A stretch of 64,000 bases of DNA from assembly GCA_944326265.1 (NCBI GenBank), contig CALVDE010000004.1:62001-126000 (forward strand). Reading direction: 5' to 3'. Position numbers and translations under genes: made by a program. Of this stretch, positions 8,838 to 18,680 are shown piece by piece. The notes under the pieces were generated by a model that worked only from the letters and a program-made list of their open reading frames with translations, did not search any database and was not told where the DNA came from. The DNA comes from an uncultured Bacteroidales bacterium (GTDB taxonomy: Bacteria; Bacteroidota; Bacteroidia; Bacteroidales; UBA932). Numbering within the stretch: position 1 is the stretch's first letter; each line of letters opens with the position of its first letter.

Positions 8838-10826
8838 CTACAAAAGGCTCTCGTCCACCAGATAGGGCATGGTGACCTTAAGCTCGGGGGTACGTTCCAT
8901 CTCACGCTCGATGGCGAACATCGCCCCTTTGTTGCGGGCCCAGCTGCGGCGTGCGATACCGTTGTTGACATCCCAGTGCAGCATGTTGCGGATCTTGCGG
9001 TCGGACTCTTCGGTACCGTCGATGACCATACCGAAACCGCCATTGATGACCTCGCCCCAGCCGACTCCGCCGCCGTTGTGCAGCGATACCCAGGTGGCGC
9101 CTCTGAACGAGTCTCCGATGACATTCTGGACAGCCATGTCGGCAGTGAACTGGGAGCCGTCGTAGATGTTGGATGTCTCGCGGTAAGGAGAATCAGTACC
9201 GGACACGTCGTGGTGGTCACGGCCCAGGACGATGGGTGCGGAAATGCGGCCCTCGCGGATGGCGCGGTTCATCTCCAGGGCTATCTTGGTACGGCCTTCG
9301 GCATCAGCGTAGAGGATGCGGGCCTGGGAGCCTACGACCAGCTTGTTGCGGCCGGCCTCGCGGATCCAGTGAATGTTGTCGGAGAGCTGGTTCTTGATCT
9401 CGTCGGGAGCTGTCTTGTAAATCTCCTCGAGCACCTCTGCGGCAATGCGGTCGGTCTCGGCCAGATCCTCAGGCTTGGAAGAAGTACATACCCAGCGGTA
9501 GGGACCGAAACCGTAGTCGAAGAAGAGCGGGCCCATGATATCCTGCACGTATGAAGGATAGCGGAAAGCTCCGCCGACTCCCATTATGTCGGCCTTTGCG
9601 CGGGATGCCTCAAGCAGGAAGGCATTGCCGTAGTCGAAGAAGTACATGCCGCGCTCTGTGAGCTTGTTGATGGCGGCCACCTGACGGCGGAGTGACTTCT
9701 GAACCTCCCTCTTGAACTTGTCGGGGTCGTTGGCCATCATCTCGTTGGACTCCTCGAAAGTGAAGCCTGCGGGATAGTAGCCGCCTGCCCAGGGGTTGTG
9801 CAGCGAGGTCTGGTCGGAACCGAGATCCACGTCCACTCCCCTCTTGGCCAGTCTCTCCCAGAGATCCACTACATTGCCCTGGTATGCAAGAGCCACGGCC
9901 TCCTTGTTCTCCCTGGCCTTGAGTGCCCTGTCGATAAGGGGATCCAGCTCGGTGTACACCTCGTCTACCCAGCCCTGCGAGTAGCGGGTCCTGATGGCCT
10001 TCGGGTTGATCTCCGCGATAATACCTACAACTCCGGCTATGACAGAAGCCTTGCCCTGAGCTCCGGACATTCCTCCCAGACCGGAACTTACGAATATCTT
10101 GCCCCTGCTCTCAGCACCCGGACGGGTATGCATCCTGGCTGCGTTCATCACAGTGATTGTAGTTCCGTGAACGATGCCCTGAGGGCCGATATACATGAAA
10201 GAGCCCGCAGTCATCTGCCCGTACTGGGAGACACCGAGGGCGTTGAACTTCTCCCAATGGTCCTTGGAAGAGTAGTTGGGGATCACCATACCGTTGGTAA
10301 TAACCAGACGGGGTGCGTTCTTATGCGAGGGGAAAAGTCCGAGGGGATGACCCGAGTACAGCACCAGAGTCTGCTCGTCGGTCATCTGCGAGAGGTACTG
10401 CATGGTAAGACGGTACTGCGCCCAGTTCTGGAATGCGGCGCCGTTGCCTCCGTAGACAATCAGCTCATGGGGATGCTGGGCGACGGCCATGTCAAGGTTG
10501 TTCGAGATCATAAGCATAATGGCAGCAGCCTGACGGCTCTTGTAGGGGAAGTCGTCGATGCTGCGTGCATATATCTTATAATCAGGACGGAGACGGTACA
10601 TATAAATCCTTCCGTAAGTTTCCAGCTCTTCCTTGAATTCGGGGATAAGGGCAGCGTGGTGCTTGGGAGGGAAATAGCGCAATGCGTTCTTAAGAGCAAG
10701 TTTCTTCTCATCTGCTGTCAGGATCTGCTTTCTGTGAGGAGCATGGTTCACAGTGGGATCGTAAGGCTTGGGCTCCGGAAGCACATCCGGAATACCCTCA
10801 ATAATCGCTTTCTGAAAATCAGTCAT
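8838..10826 (-). CDS. hutU: Urocanate hydratase, long Bacteroidales form
   Basis: 662 residues from the ATG at 10826 (MTDFQKAIIEG). The open frame extends 37 codons further upstream, but the only promoter-like element lies inside that extension, so the downstream ATG is preferred. It hydrates urocanate to imidazolone-propionate in histidine degradation, using tightly bound NAD+. Recognisable blocks are VSSGLGGMSGAQGKASVIAG (NAD binding) and FGPYRWVCTSSKPEDLAETD. It is about 100 residues longer than the classical Pseudomonas enzyme, as expected for this lineage. No hutH, hutI or ftcD is nearby. It heads a probable operon with mutA and mutB. Confidence 0.95.
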   Translation of the reverse strand: MTDFQKAIIEGIPDVLPEPKPYDPTVNHAPHRKQILTADEKKLALKNALRYFPPKHHAALIPEFKEELETYGRIYMYRLRPDYKIYARSIDDFPYKSRQAAAIMLMISNNLDMAVAQHPHELIVYGGNGAAFQNWAQYRLTMQYLSQMTDEQTLVLYSGHPLGLFPSHKNAPRLVITNGMVIPNYSSKDHWEKFNALGVSQYGQMTAGSFMYIGPQGIVHGTTITVMNAARMHTRPGAESRGKIFVSSGLGGMSGAQGKASVIAGVVGIIAEINPKAIRTRYSQGWVDEVYTELDPLIDRALKARENKEAVALAYQGNVVDLWERLAKRGVDVDLGSDQTSLHNPWAGGYYPAGFTFEESNEMMANDPDKFKREVQKSLRRQVAAINKLTERGMYFFDYGNAFLLEASRAKADIMGVGGAFRYPSYVQDIMGPLFFDYGFGPYRWVCTSSKPEDLAETDRIAAEVLEEIYKTAPDEIKNQLSDNIHWIREAGRNKLVVGSQARILYADAEGRTKIALEMNRAIREGRISAPIVLGRDHHDVSGTDSPYRETSNIYDGSQFTADMAVQNVIGDSFRGATWVSLHNGGGVGWGEVINGGFGMVIDGTEESDRKIRNMLHWDVNNGIARRSWARNKGAMFAIEREMERTPELKVTMPYLVDESLL

Positions 10827-10882
10827 ATAAATAAATGTTTGCTTGTAATTTGCTTGTAAATTGTCTTTAAAATTACATCCTA

Positions 10883-10890
10883 CAAATGTA
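10883..10890 (-). promoter_or_regulatory. -7 element for hutU-mutA-mutB
   Basis: TACATTTG on the minus strand matches TAnnTTTG and predicts a leader of about 50 bases before the ATG at 10826. No good TTTG was found at the usual distance. Confidence 0.5.
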
Positions 10891-10988
10891 GTAAGAAGTA
10901 ACCAAATAACCGATATTATTTTGACATTTTCACACAATTTAAATGCGAATTTAATACCGTATAAAGATTATCGGTGGTACAAACGGCA

Positions 10989-10996
10989 TATATTTG
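10989..10996 (+). promoter_or_regulatory. -7 element for the lipoprotein gene at 11079
   Basis: TATATTTG fits the consensus exactly and implies a leader of about 80 bases. No clear -33 element. It is divergent from the hutU promoter. Confidence 0.55.
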
Positions 10997-11078
10997 CGGC
11001 AAACACCTTTGCTACAACAGTGCGGAATGGACAGCTGACGTTCCGCAACAAGTTAAGTACTAACCAAATACCAATGTA

Positions 11079-12911
11079 ATGAAAAGAAATTTATTAAAAT
11101 TCATCATTTTCCCTTTCACGGGGGCCCTGTTCATAATGGGCGGTGCAGTATCCTGCAGGCCGGCGGAAGAGCTGTCTTCCGAGGCCGCCGTAACGTCGTT
11201 CACATTTGATACGGACAATCCGGCCAACAGCATCGTCACCGTACAGCCCGTCATCAACGGTGATGACTCCATACTGTTTTCCGTAAGTTCCGGTGCTGCT
11301 GCCGAAGAACTTGCCGTGCTGGTTCCCACAATAACCGTCTCCGAGGGAGCCTCCGTCATTCCGGCCTCGGGTCAGACTGTAGATTTCTCCAACGGCCCGG
11401 TCACATTCACAGTCACGGCCCAGGACGGCCGCACCGTCAGGACATACATCGCCGCAGCCGGGATTGAAGAGGCCCAAGAGCCGGAAGCACCTGACTTTCC
11501 CATAGACGAACAGCTGGCCGGAGAATACAAAGGACTGATAGACATCCTGCTGGGCGGCACGGCTGTCGGCAGCGACATTCCTAAAAACATCACCGTTGCC
11601 AATGCCGGAGACACTGCCGTCAGCCTCACCATGGACAATTTCTCATTCAGCGGCATTGATGTCGGCACGATACACATCCGCAGCTGCACACTGTCCCTGA
11701 GCGACAGCCCTGAGGGAGGCTACGTCTTCTCCGGAGAGCAGACCCTGTCCCTTACCATCGGCGAGCTTCCCGCGACAGTCAACGGAACATTCGGCAATGA
11801 CGGATCGATCTTCATCAACATTACCATCGATTTCAGCGGCACACCGGTTGAGGTGACATTCTCCGGCAGCAAGCTCACCGGAGAAGAGAGCAGCGAGGCC
11901 CTGATCTCATCATTCACTTTCGACACATCGGTCCCTGCCAATGCTGCCGTACACAGCGCATCCATCGACCAGGAGAGCCGCACGGTCTCCGTGTCAATTC
12001 TCAATGACACCACCGGTGCCCAGGACCTGACAGCCCTGATACCCACTGTCGTAATATCCGAGGGTGCCACAGTCATTCCCGCCTCAGGCACTCCCATAGA
12101 CCTGTCCGGAGGCAAGTCAGTCACATACACTGTCATCGCCGAGGACGGCACTGAGAGCACCTACACGGTATCTGTCAAGGGAAGCGCCTATTTCTACGAT
12201 TTCGAGACATGGACCTCCGAAGGAGCCATGTACCCGGAGGAGATTACCAATCCTGTGGGATGGGCTACATGCAACGATGCAGTAGGTCTTATCAAGAAGA
12301 TGGGGCCTATGCTTGGACACCCTGAATACAACGGAGAATACCCCGTCCGTCCAACAGAAAATGGAGTGACAGGCAAAGGAGCTATCATCGAATCCGTATA
12401 CACCGCCAAAGGAAATTTAATGGGACAGACAATTCCGGCTGTTACTTCCGGCACCATCTTCCTCGGCACTTTCAATGCTTTTGCCGCAATGAACGACCCC
12501 ATGACCACGACCGAATTCGGCATCCTCTTCGAGGACAAGCCACTGACCGTCACCGGATGGCTGAAATACACCCCGGGAGAGGACTTCTATGACGAGAACG
12601 GAAACATCATCGACAAGCAGGATCTCGGCACTGTCAACGCAGTACTCTACGAGGTCTCCAGCGAGGACGAGACCCTCAACGGCTCGAATATCTACACATC
12701 TGAGAAAATCTGCGCCACCGGCAGCTTCGAAACCGCCGGAGCCGCTGACTTCACCCAGTTTACCGTCAACATGGAGTACGTCAAGGACTACGACCCCTCC
12801 AAGACCTACAAGCTGGCCGTAATCTTCGCCGCCAGCAAGGAGGGCAACGCATACCGTGCCGCTTCGGGCAGCATCATGGTCGTGGACAACGTAGCCATCA
12901 TCTGCGAGTAA
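11079..12911 (+). CDS. Surface lipoprotein with DUF5018-like repeats, calycin-like and PCMD domains
   Basis: 610 residues. A signal peptide ends in the lipobox GGAVSC, so it should be lipidated, probably on the cell surface. Two homologous beta-sandwich segments follow: one at about 35-125, beginning TSFTFDTDNPANSIVTV, and one at about 275-360, beginning SSFTFDTSVPANAAVHS. Both run through TISEGA- or VISEGATVIPASG-like lines typical of DUF5018. Between them, at about 145-270, is a calycin-like domain (LAGEYKGLIDILLGG). The C-terminus from about 370 is a PCMD domain (YDFETWTSEG...NPVGWATCNDAVG), thought to act in carbohydrate binding or metabolism. It is convergent with the six-gene minus operon, whose products share the PCMD domain. 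Confidence 0.85.
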   Translation: MKRNLLKFIIFPFTGALFIMGGAVSCRPAEELSSEAAVTSFTFDTDNPANSIVTVQPVINGDDSILFSVSSGAAAEELAVLVPTITVSEGASVIPASGQTVDFSNGPVTFTVTAQDGRTVRTYIAAAGIEEAQEPEAPDFPIDEQLAGEYKGLIDILLGGTAVGSDIPKNITVANAGDTAVSLTMDNFSFSGIDVGTIHIRSCTLSLSDSPEGGYVFSGEQTLSLTIGELPATVNGTFGNDGSIFINITIDFSGTPVEVTFSGSKLTGEESSEALISSFTFDTSVPANAAVHSASIDQESRTVSVSILNDTTGAQDLTALIPTVVISEGATVIPASGTPIDLSGGKSVTYTVIAEDGTESTYTVSVKGSAYFYDFETWTSEGAMYPEEITNPVGWATCNDAVGLIKKMGPMLGHPEYNGEYPVRPTENGVTGKGAIIESVYTAKGNLMGQTIPAVTSGTIFLGTFNAFAAMNDPMTTTEFGILFEDKPLTVTGWLKYTPGEDFYDENGNIIDKQDLGTVNAVLYEVSSEDETLNGSNIYTSEKICATGSFETAGAADFTQFTVNMEYVKDYDPSKTYKLAVIFAASKEGNAYRAASGSIMVVDNVAIICE

Positions 12912-12922
12912 ATAACTGAATC

Positions 12923-14158
12923 CTACTGGACACCGGACAAGTCCAGTTCAGACGGAGCCCTGCCCTCAGAAAGCAGGGCTTTCATTTTGTCCATTGCCGG
13001 AGCCGCGTGGCTGTAAAACATGGCATAGCCCTCGCAAAGTGAGTTGAGCCCCACGTCAAACCTGTGCTTGGGGCACCCCCCGTTGCAGACACGCAGCCAC
13101 CGGCATACGAGACATTTCCGTGGAAGTGAATTGCGCTTTGCCGTACCGAAAAGTGCCTGGGACGGAGACAACGCCGCAGTCCGGAGAGACATGTCCCGGA
13201 TATTGCCCAGTCTCCACTGGGGATAGACAAAATGGTCGCAGGGGTAAATGTCGCCGTTATGTTCTACAGTCAGATTGCCTCCGCAGCTCTCGCAGAAAGT
13301 ACAGATACCGGGCTGCACCCCGCACCATGAGGATAGAGCCGCATCGAAAGTCAGGACAAAATACTGTCCGACATCCCCACGGACCCAGACATCGAATATG
13401 TCACACAGGTAGCGGCCGAAAGCCTCCGGAGCCACAGACCACGGTGCAAGGACGGATTTCTCCGCTGACGGAGGGGCTATGCACGGCACATTGGAAGAGC
13501 TGTGCGGCACCGTCACAATATGCTCGTAAACAGGCATGAACTGCATATACCGTGAACCTACGGACTTCAGGAAACGGTAAACTTCCGCACCGCGCCCCTC
13601 CCCTGCCTTGCTTACTGTCGTAAGTGTATTGAATTCCACCCTGCTGCGATGCAGGGTTTCCAGACCGTGCATGACATCTCGGAAAGTCCCTCCGCCGGAC
13701 GATGACATTCTGAAACAGTCATGAATGTCCTCCGGCCCGTCGAGCGATAGACCGATCAGAAAACCGTTGTCATGGAAAAATGCCGCCCAATCCGCGTTAA
13801 GCAGAACTCCATTGGTCTGAAGGGTATTATGTACCGGACGACCTCCGGAATATTTACGTTCCAGCTGCAGGGCACTGCGGAAAAATTCCATGCCCGCAAG
13901 CAGAGGCTCGCCCCCATGCCATTCGACTGTCAGCTCAGGCAGGTCGCAGGATTCGCAGAAATCACGGATACATCTCTCCAGCAGCGGGAGTTCCATGACA
14001 GGCTCCCTTCCTCCATAATATGAAGCCTTGTCCAGATAGTAACAGTATGAGCACCGGAGATTGCACCTGGAGCCCACAGGTTTCAGCATCAGGCTGAAAG
14101 CCGTACTCCGACCGAAACGCGAAGCCTCTGAGAAAGTTATTGTGCCCCCTGCTCCCAT
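12923..14158 (-). CDS. Anaerobic sulfatase-maturating enzyme (radical SAM/SPASM)
   Basis: 411 residues. It converts the active-site Cys or Ser of sulfatases to formylglycine using S-adenosylmethionine, without oxygen. The radical-SAM cluster motif is C-x3-C-x2-C at residues 32, 36 and 39 (CNLRCSYCYYLDK). The C-terminal SPASM region has CTFCESCGGNLTVEHNGDIY, then PCDHFV, and later CLVCRWLRVCNGGCPKHR, supplying ligands for two auxiliary clusters. The start overlaps the end of the upstream gene by 22 bases; an ATG at 14089 would leave too little sequence before the motif. It is the last gene of an operon of surface lipoproteins and no sulfatase is in that operon. The nearest is at 1-1265. Confidence 0.93.
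   Translation of the reverse strand: MGAGGTITFSEASRFGRSTAFSLMLKPVGSRCNLRCSYCYYLDKASYYGGREPVMELPLLERCIRDFCESCDLPELTVEWHGGEPLLAGMEFFRSALQLERKYSGGRPVHNTLQTNGVLLNADWAAFFHDNGFLIGLSLDGPEDIHDCFRMSSSGGGTFRDVMHGLETLHRSRVEFNTLTTVSKAGEGRGAEVYRFLKSVGSRYMQFMPVYEHIVTVPHSSSNVPCIAPPSAEKSVLAPWSVAPEAFGRYLCDIFDVWVRGDVGQYFVLTFDAALSSWCGVQPGICTFCESCGGNLTVEHNGDIYPCDHFVYPQWRLGNIRDMSLRTAALSPSQALFGTAKRNSLPRKCLVCRWLRVCNGGCPKHRFDVGLNSLCEGYAMFYSHAAPAMDKMKALLSEGRAPSELDLSGVQ
12956..12988 (+). terminator. Terminator of the 11079-12911 gene, inside the 3' end of the convergent gene
   Basis: AGCCCTGC (12956-12963) pairs with GCAGGGCT (12973-12980), then TTTCATTTTG. It is plus-strand oriented and lies within the last codons of the sulfatase maturase. 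A second hairpin, ACTGGAC/GTCCAGT at 12925-12947, lies directly upstream. Confidence 0.7.
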
Positions 14159-15765
14159 ACAGTGAGACCGTCGTACCCGAAAGCGAACTCATCCACGTAC
14201 ATCAGGCTTCCAAGTCCGCCTGTGAAGAAGTCCGCATACTGGCTTGCCACAGCCACTACTGCACAATAGGTGGGCTTACGGTGGTCGCGGTACTTGATGT
14301 CTATGGAGAACTGCCTGTACTCTCCTCCCGTCCCCGTACTGTCTATGAGCTCGCCGTAGCCTATGACATCCGGATCATTGATGTCCAGATACCTGTGCTC
14401 GGTGGTATTGACCCTGTATGGCTCGTCCCAGGCTGTCACATAGACAAAAATATGGCAGCGGTCCATCCTGCCCGCGATAGTGCCACGGTCAAACGGCAGC
14501 TGGACTCCGGAGGGAGGGCTGACATTGTCAATCGGCACAGGCTCGTAACTGTACCATCCGTTCAGAGTCAGAGGCCTGGTCTCGAAAGGGCGGCCGAAGT
14601 AGACCTCCGCACCCAGACCGTCCACTTTTCCGAAACTGCCCGAGAAAATATTGCCGCCGGCCATGGCTATCACGACCTTGACCGTCTCCAGCCGGGCCGC
14701 CTTCTTGCCATCTCCCTGCACTGCCAGGAAATTTTCCTCCGGAGATGTCGGATTGGCCTCGCCAAGCAGATTGGCGCCTATGTTACCTGAGTCCCACCAA
14801 TAACCGGCATCCAGGTCCGGATTGGCGAACCAGCTCTTTCCATCCTTAATCCACTGGTCGAAGCCCATGTTGGGCATCTGCTGCTCGGCTTCCGTAGTAA
14901 ACTGCACCTCCTGGCCTTCCTGCACTCCGGAGACCAGCTTACAGACATAGTCCGTATCCGGCTCCAGGCCCTCCAGCACGGCTGACACTGATGTCCCTTC
15001 CACAGTCACGGATGACTGCGGCACATCCTGCCACTGGTCCGAGTCTGCCTTTCTGTATCTGAATCCGGGCGTTCCGCCGTCATCCGGCGCAGCACCGTAA
15101 AGATAAGCGTGCCGTGCCCACGCATCGGCCTGGCCTGTTTCCAGAACGGCTTCCTTCTGATAAGCCACTACAGTCCACAGCTCCTCCTCACCACGATAAG
15201 TCACGGTAAACCGCTGCGGTCCGGTAAAATCATGCACAGCCGTAAAATCCGGCACAGTGACGGCATCCGAAGGACCGAGTTTCATATCGGTTATCTCCAC
15301 TGAGTCAAGAGGCTGTTCCAACGAGACGTAGAAAACGGCATAATGCTCGTCGGGGTTGAACACCGCCTCACCGACCTGATTCCGTACCCTGATGTACCTT
15401 TCTATAGTCTGCACGGCCGAGACAGTCCAGCTGTAGGACTGGTCCGGCCAGGTCGTCAGATAGAAAGTCCGAGGAGAAGACAAGTCTATCAGACTGTCCG
15501 TGATCTCAGGAGAAATGGAAGTATGCGGAGTGACTTCAAACCGCAGCAGTCTCAGCTCAGAGAGGACGGCTGTCTCGTTCATGTCCACAGTGACCGTCCT
15601 GGCCACACTGTCTATCACCGCTTCCCCTTTCTGATCCCTGACTTCAAAATCAGTAATGCGGCCTACCAGCCTGGGATACGGGATATCGTTCTTGATACAG
15701 CCGGCCAGCATGGCGGCGGCGATAAGCGGCACAAATATTTTCGGCAGCGGTTTCCTCATGGTCAT
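14137..15765 (-). CDS. PCMD-domain surface lipoprotein
   Basis: 542 residues. Signal peptide with lipobox LAGC at about residues 20-23. The N-terminal part holds two or three short beta-sandwich segments, including a PDFTAVHDFTGPQRFTVTY block like those in DUF5018 proteins, and a fibronectin-like stretch ending LEGLEPDTDYVCKLVSG. From about residue 290 a PCMD domain begins (PNMGFDQWIKDGKSWFANPD...GYWWDSGNIGANLLGEANPTSPEE). This matches the C-terminus of the gene at 16547 nearly block for block, so the two are paralogues. The start codon overlaps the stop of the upstream gene by ATGA (15762-15765), which indicates translational coupling. Confidence 0.85.
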   Translation of the reverse strand: MTMRKPLPKIFVPLIAAAMLAGCIKNDIPYPRLVGRITDFEVRDQKGEAVIDSVARTVTVDMNETAVLSELRLLRFEVTPHTSISPEITDSLIDLSSPRTFYLTTWPDQSYSWTVSAVQTIERYIRVRNQVGEAVFNPDEHYAVFYVSLEQPLDSVEITDMKLGPSDAVTVPDFTAVHDFTGPQRFTVTYRGEEELWTVVAYQKEAVLETGQADAWARHAYLYGAAPDDGGTPGFRYRKADSDQWQDVPQSSVTVEGTSVSAVLEGLEPDTDYVCKLVSGVQEGQEVQFTTEAEQQMPNMGFDQWIKDGKSWFANPDLDAGYWWDSGNIGANLLGEANPTSPEENFLAVQGDGKKAARLETVKVVIAMAGGNIFSGSFGKVDGLGAEVYFGRPFETRPLTLNGWYSYEPVPIDNVSPPSGVQLPFDRGTIAGRMDRCHIFVYVTAWDEPYRVNTTEHRYLDINDPDVIGYGELIDSTGTGGEYRQFSIDIKYRDHRKPTYCAVVAVASQYADFFTGGLGSLMYVDEFAFGYDGLTVWEQGAQ

Positions 15766-16550
15766 TTCTTTTTAGCGGATGCCGGAGTGTCGTTCCCTAC
15801 CGGCAGCACGAAATTGACACCTATATTGATGGACAGCAGATTGAGCTTGAAATTGGCCTTGGATGTCTGATAGCTTCCCTCGTACACCTGATTGGTGGTC
15901 TGCGATATGCGCTTCCACTCAAGACCGAGGATACCCACCGAAGCCTCCACGGACATCTCGTTGGTCACGAAAACGGCGATACCCGGGATCACATCTATGC
16001 CCACGTCCAGTATTTTCTGATACGTGCCCGTCATGGAATCTCCCTTTCCGTTGACGGTCTTGCCCTGCCCTGCACCGAAATTGAGGGAGATGTCGCTGAA
16101 AATACCGAATACCTTGCTGCGTCCCAGAGGGATGTAGTACCGGTATGAGAGAGAGCCGTAATAGGTATGCTGAAGAGTGTAGAAATCCGATATACCGAAC
16201 GACAGTTCCGGCGACAGGGACAGATTGGTCTCGTCCACCCGGCCCAGCGTCCTCTGATAGGAGAACTTCACGCCCACCGCCATATTCTTGGCGAACGAAT
16301 AGTAGATATACGGTGTCGCCGACAGGGTATAGGCATTGATGTTCATATCATCCAGGATAATGAACTTATAGTCGTAGAAACTGTAATCCCGGTACGATAT
16401 GGTTCCGCCGAACATAAGCTGCCCTTTCGGCATGAATACCGGCGCGTCCTTGAAATCCAGTCCGCGGTCGAACTTACGGGCCGCGCCCGCATCCGCCGCT
16501 CCGGCAGCCAGGACTGCCAGGCACACTATCGCTTTATAAAGGTTTCTCAT
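15762..16550 (-). CDS. Exported, probable outer-membrane beta-barrel protein
   Basis: 262 residues with a signal peptide (hydrophobic core, cleavage near GAARKFDRG). The mature part is a series of amphipathic aromatic-rich strands (YRDYSFYDYKFIILDDMN, PYIYYSFAKNMAVGVKFSYQR, YYGSLSYRYYIPLG) and ends INIGVNFVLPVGND plus a short lysine tail. This looks like a 10-12-stranded barrel. No named family was recognised. It sits in the middle of the lipoprotein operon with four-base ATGA overlaps on both sides, suggesting it works with them at the outer membrane, perhaps as a channel or anchor; that is inference. Confidence 0.7.
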   Translation of the reverse strand: MRNLYKAIVCLAVLAAGAADAGAARKFDRGLDFKDAPVFMPKGQLMFGGTISYRDYSFYDYKFIILDDMNINAYTLSATPYIYYSFAKNMAVGVKFSYQRTLGRVDETNLSLSPELSFGISDFYTLQHTYYGSLSYRYYIPLGRSKVFGIFSDISLNFGAGQGKTVNGKGDSMTGTYQKILDVGIDVIPGIAVFVTNEMSVEASVGILGLEWKRISQTTNQVYEGSYQTSKANFKLNLLSINIGVNFVLPVGNDTPASAKKK

Positions 16551-18676
16551 TCAAAAACAAACTCAAATTCATCGATATACATGAGACTGCCCTCACCTCC
16601 GGTAAAGTAATCCGCATACTTGCTGGCCGTCGCCACTACCAGCACATGCGTCGGCTTCCGTTCCAGGTCACGGTACTCCAGGTCAATCGTGAACTCCTTA
16701 TACTCACCGCCGGTTCCGGTTCCGTCCTCCAGTTCCCCGTATGCGATAACCGAAGGATCGTTGACATCGAAGAAGGTTCCGTCATTGGTGTTCACCACGA
16801 AAGGAGCACTCCAGTCCGTCAGGGCCACGTATATCTTAGCCACATCCATATCACCCTTCATATAGTCGTAGGGAGCCTTGGTCCGGTTGATCTCCTCAGG
16901 AGCATACGAGTACCAGCCGTGCAGGGCCGAGGGACGGCATGTATAAGGCCGTCCGAAATTGATGGAAGCGCCCAGGCCGGAGACAGCACCGAAAGAGCCG
17001 GAGTAAATATTACCGCCGGCAAAGGCGATAATCACATACTTGGACTCGAGTCTGGCCGCCTTGCCGGAGACAACAAAAGTCTCCTCCGGAGAAGTAGGAT
17101 TGATCTCTGAAAGGGTATTCGCACCCTTATTGCCTGAATCCCAGAAATATCCGGTTTCCAAGTCAGTATTGGCATACCATTCCTTGCCGTCCTTGTACCA
17201 CGAATCGAAATTGAAATTGGGCAGCTGCTCAGCCGCTTCAGTCGTAAATGTCAGGATATTGTCATCACTCTGCTCTACAGCGGTCACCGCCCTCACCTCG
17301 TACTCTGTCTGAGGCTCCAGCCCGGTGATTCTGGCGGAAAACGCCGTACCGTCCTTGGTCAGGCTGCCTTGAAAATCATTCCACTCTCCGTCTGCCGTGC
17401 GCCACTGGAATCCCATTCCGGCAGGTTCTGACTCCGTATTGTACCGGGCATGAACGTATGCTGACCGGGCCCACGGATTGACCCTCACAGTCGATACCTC
17501 GACATCCGGCACGACCTTGACCGTTACCGCAACAGACACATACTGGCTCTGCTGGTCCAGAATATTGAAAGCCCATTCATACGTACCTATCGGAAGCGTC
17601 TCGGAGAAGAGCCTGCGCATATCCAGGTCAAAGCGGGTGTCCCCCTCACGGAAGTCCGTCCACGTCAGACCGGCCGCCGACGCAGCCTCCCTGACTCCTG
17701 CGGAAGGTTCCAGCAGACTGACGGAATAAGGTATGCCCAGCGCGGCGACTTCCTCTGACTTGTGCGTAAGTGTCACCCGCTTGAAGCCTGCCTCGGCCTT
17801 GACATTGAACAGACCGAGCAGTCCGGCTCCCTGCGGGGCCCTCAGCACATCCTCCAGGCTTGCACCGCTGGCTTCTGAGACTGTAGGTTCCGGAGCCTTG
17901 TTCAGGCTAATGTCCAGCAGATGCTCCTGCTCATTCACGGAATCATCCACGACTATCCTGAGTGCCGTACCTCCCTGGGGCTCGGCCGAACCGGAACCGT
18001 CTATATCGAAATGAATATTGTAGCTGTCTCTTGGACGGACATTGTCAATGGCCCTGGTAAGAGGGGGATATTCCACTCCGTCATTGTTGGTGAGAGTGAT
18101 GCTCCACACCAGAGTGCCGGTAGCCTTGAAATATCCGGCAGACGCGGCTGTCTCTCCGGCATAGGTAAGAGATCCGCCCGGCAGCTCGTTGGTCACGGTC
18201 ACGGGATATTTTGAGAAATTGTCCCTGACGGCATCGGAAAACGACACCGTCACCCTGACATTGGCCAGGGCGCACGTGATGACCGAGGATGTTCCGGTTC
18301 CCTCAACTATCTCTACGGTATCCCGTCCTTCATAATAGGGTGCCCCGAATGCGGCATCGACATCCGTACCGTTGGATGCCCTGACGATGTAGCGTCCCTC
18401 CCTGAGGGATATCGGCGCGTCCTGCAGGGTATGGTGATCCTCCACCGTCTTTACTATGACTCCGCTCTGGAAATCGATGACCTCAACCTTGAAGGTCATG
18501 TCCCCGTCATCCTCTCCGGCCCTGGTAGACACCGTAAGGGACGGATCGAATCCGAACTCCAGCGTCAGAAGCCCCTCACCCCTGGAGAGCAGCCAGCCGG
18601 TCTCCTTCCTGGTACAGGAGAGGGCGGACAGGAGGGCCAGCAGCGTCAGTGTGATGTATCTGATACTTCTGTTCAT
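16547..18676 (-). CDS. DUF4493 plus PCMD surface lipoprotein
   Basis: 709 residues. Signal peptide with lipobox ALSC. The N-terminal DUF4493 domain covers about 35-270 (GEGLLTLEFGFDPSLTVSTRA, then the typical LREGRYIVRASNGTDVDAAFGAPYYEG and ALANVRVTVSFSD). A central beta-rich region contains a fibronectin-III-like segment (RVNPWARSAYVHARYN...ITGLEPQTEYEVRAVTA). The C-terminal PCMD domain from about 480 begins PNFNFDSWYKDGKEWYANTD. The DUF4493 family is known mainly from Bacteroidales surface proteins of unknown ligand. The start lies five bases after the upstream stop and the end overlaps the next start by ATGA. Confidence 0.87.
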   Translation of the reverse strand: MNRSIRYITLTLLALLSALSCTRKETGWLLSRGEGLLTLEFGFDPSLTVSTRAGEDDGDMTFKVEVIDFQSGVIVKTVEDHHTLQDAPISLREGRYIVRASNGTDVDAAFGAPYYEGRDTVEIVEGTGTSSVITCALANVRVTVSFSDAVRDNFSKYPVTVTNELPGGSLTYAGETAASAGYFKATGTLVWSITLTNNDGVEYPPLTRAIDNVRPRDSYNIHFDIDGSGSAEPQGGTALRIVVDDSVNEQEHLLDISLNKAPEPTVSEASGASLEDVLRAPQGAGLLGLFNVKAEAGFKRVTLTHKSEEVAALGIPYSVSLLEPSAGVREAASAAGLTWTDFREGDTRFDLDMRRLFSETLPIGTYEWAFNILDQQSQYVSVAVTVKVVPDVEVSTVRVNPWARSAYVHARYNTESEPAGMGFQWRTADGEWNDFQGSLTKDGTAFSARITGLEPQTEYEVRAVTAVEQSDDNILTFTTEAAEQLPNFNFDSWYKDGKEWYANTDLETGYFWDSGNKGANTLSEINPTSPEETFVVSGKAARLESKYVIIAFAGGNIYSGSFGAVSGLGASINFGRPYTCRPSALHGWYSYAPEEINRTKAPYDYMKGDMDVAKIYVALTDWSAPFVVNTNDGTFFDVNDPSVIAYGELEDGTGTGGEYKEFTIDLEYRDLERKPTHVLVVATASKYADYFTGGEGSLMYIDEFEFVFE

Positions 18677-18680
18677 GGTA

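Noticed and set aside
10827-10937. 37-codon N-terminal extension of urocanate hydratase with a signal-like stretch
   Set aside because: It contains the predicted -7 element, the enzyme is cytosolic, and MTDFQKAIIEG is a natural N-terminus.
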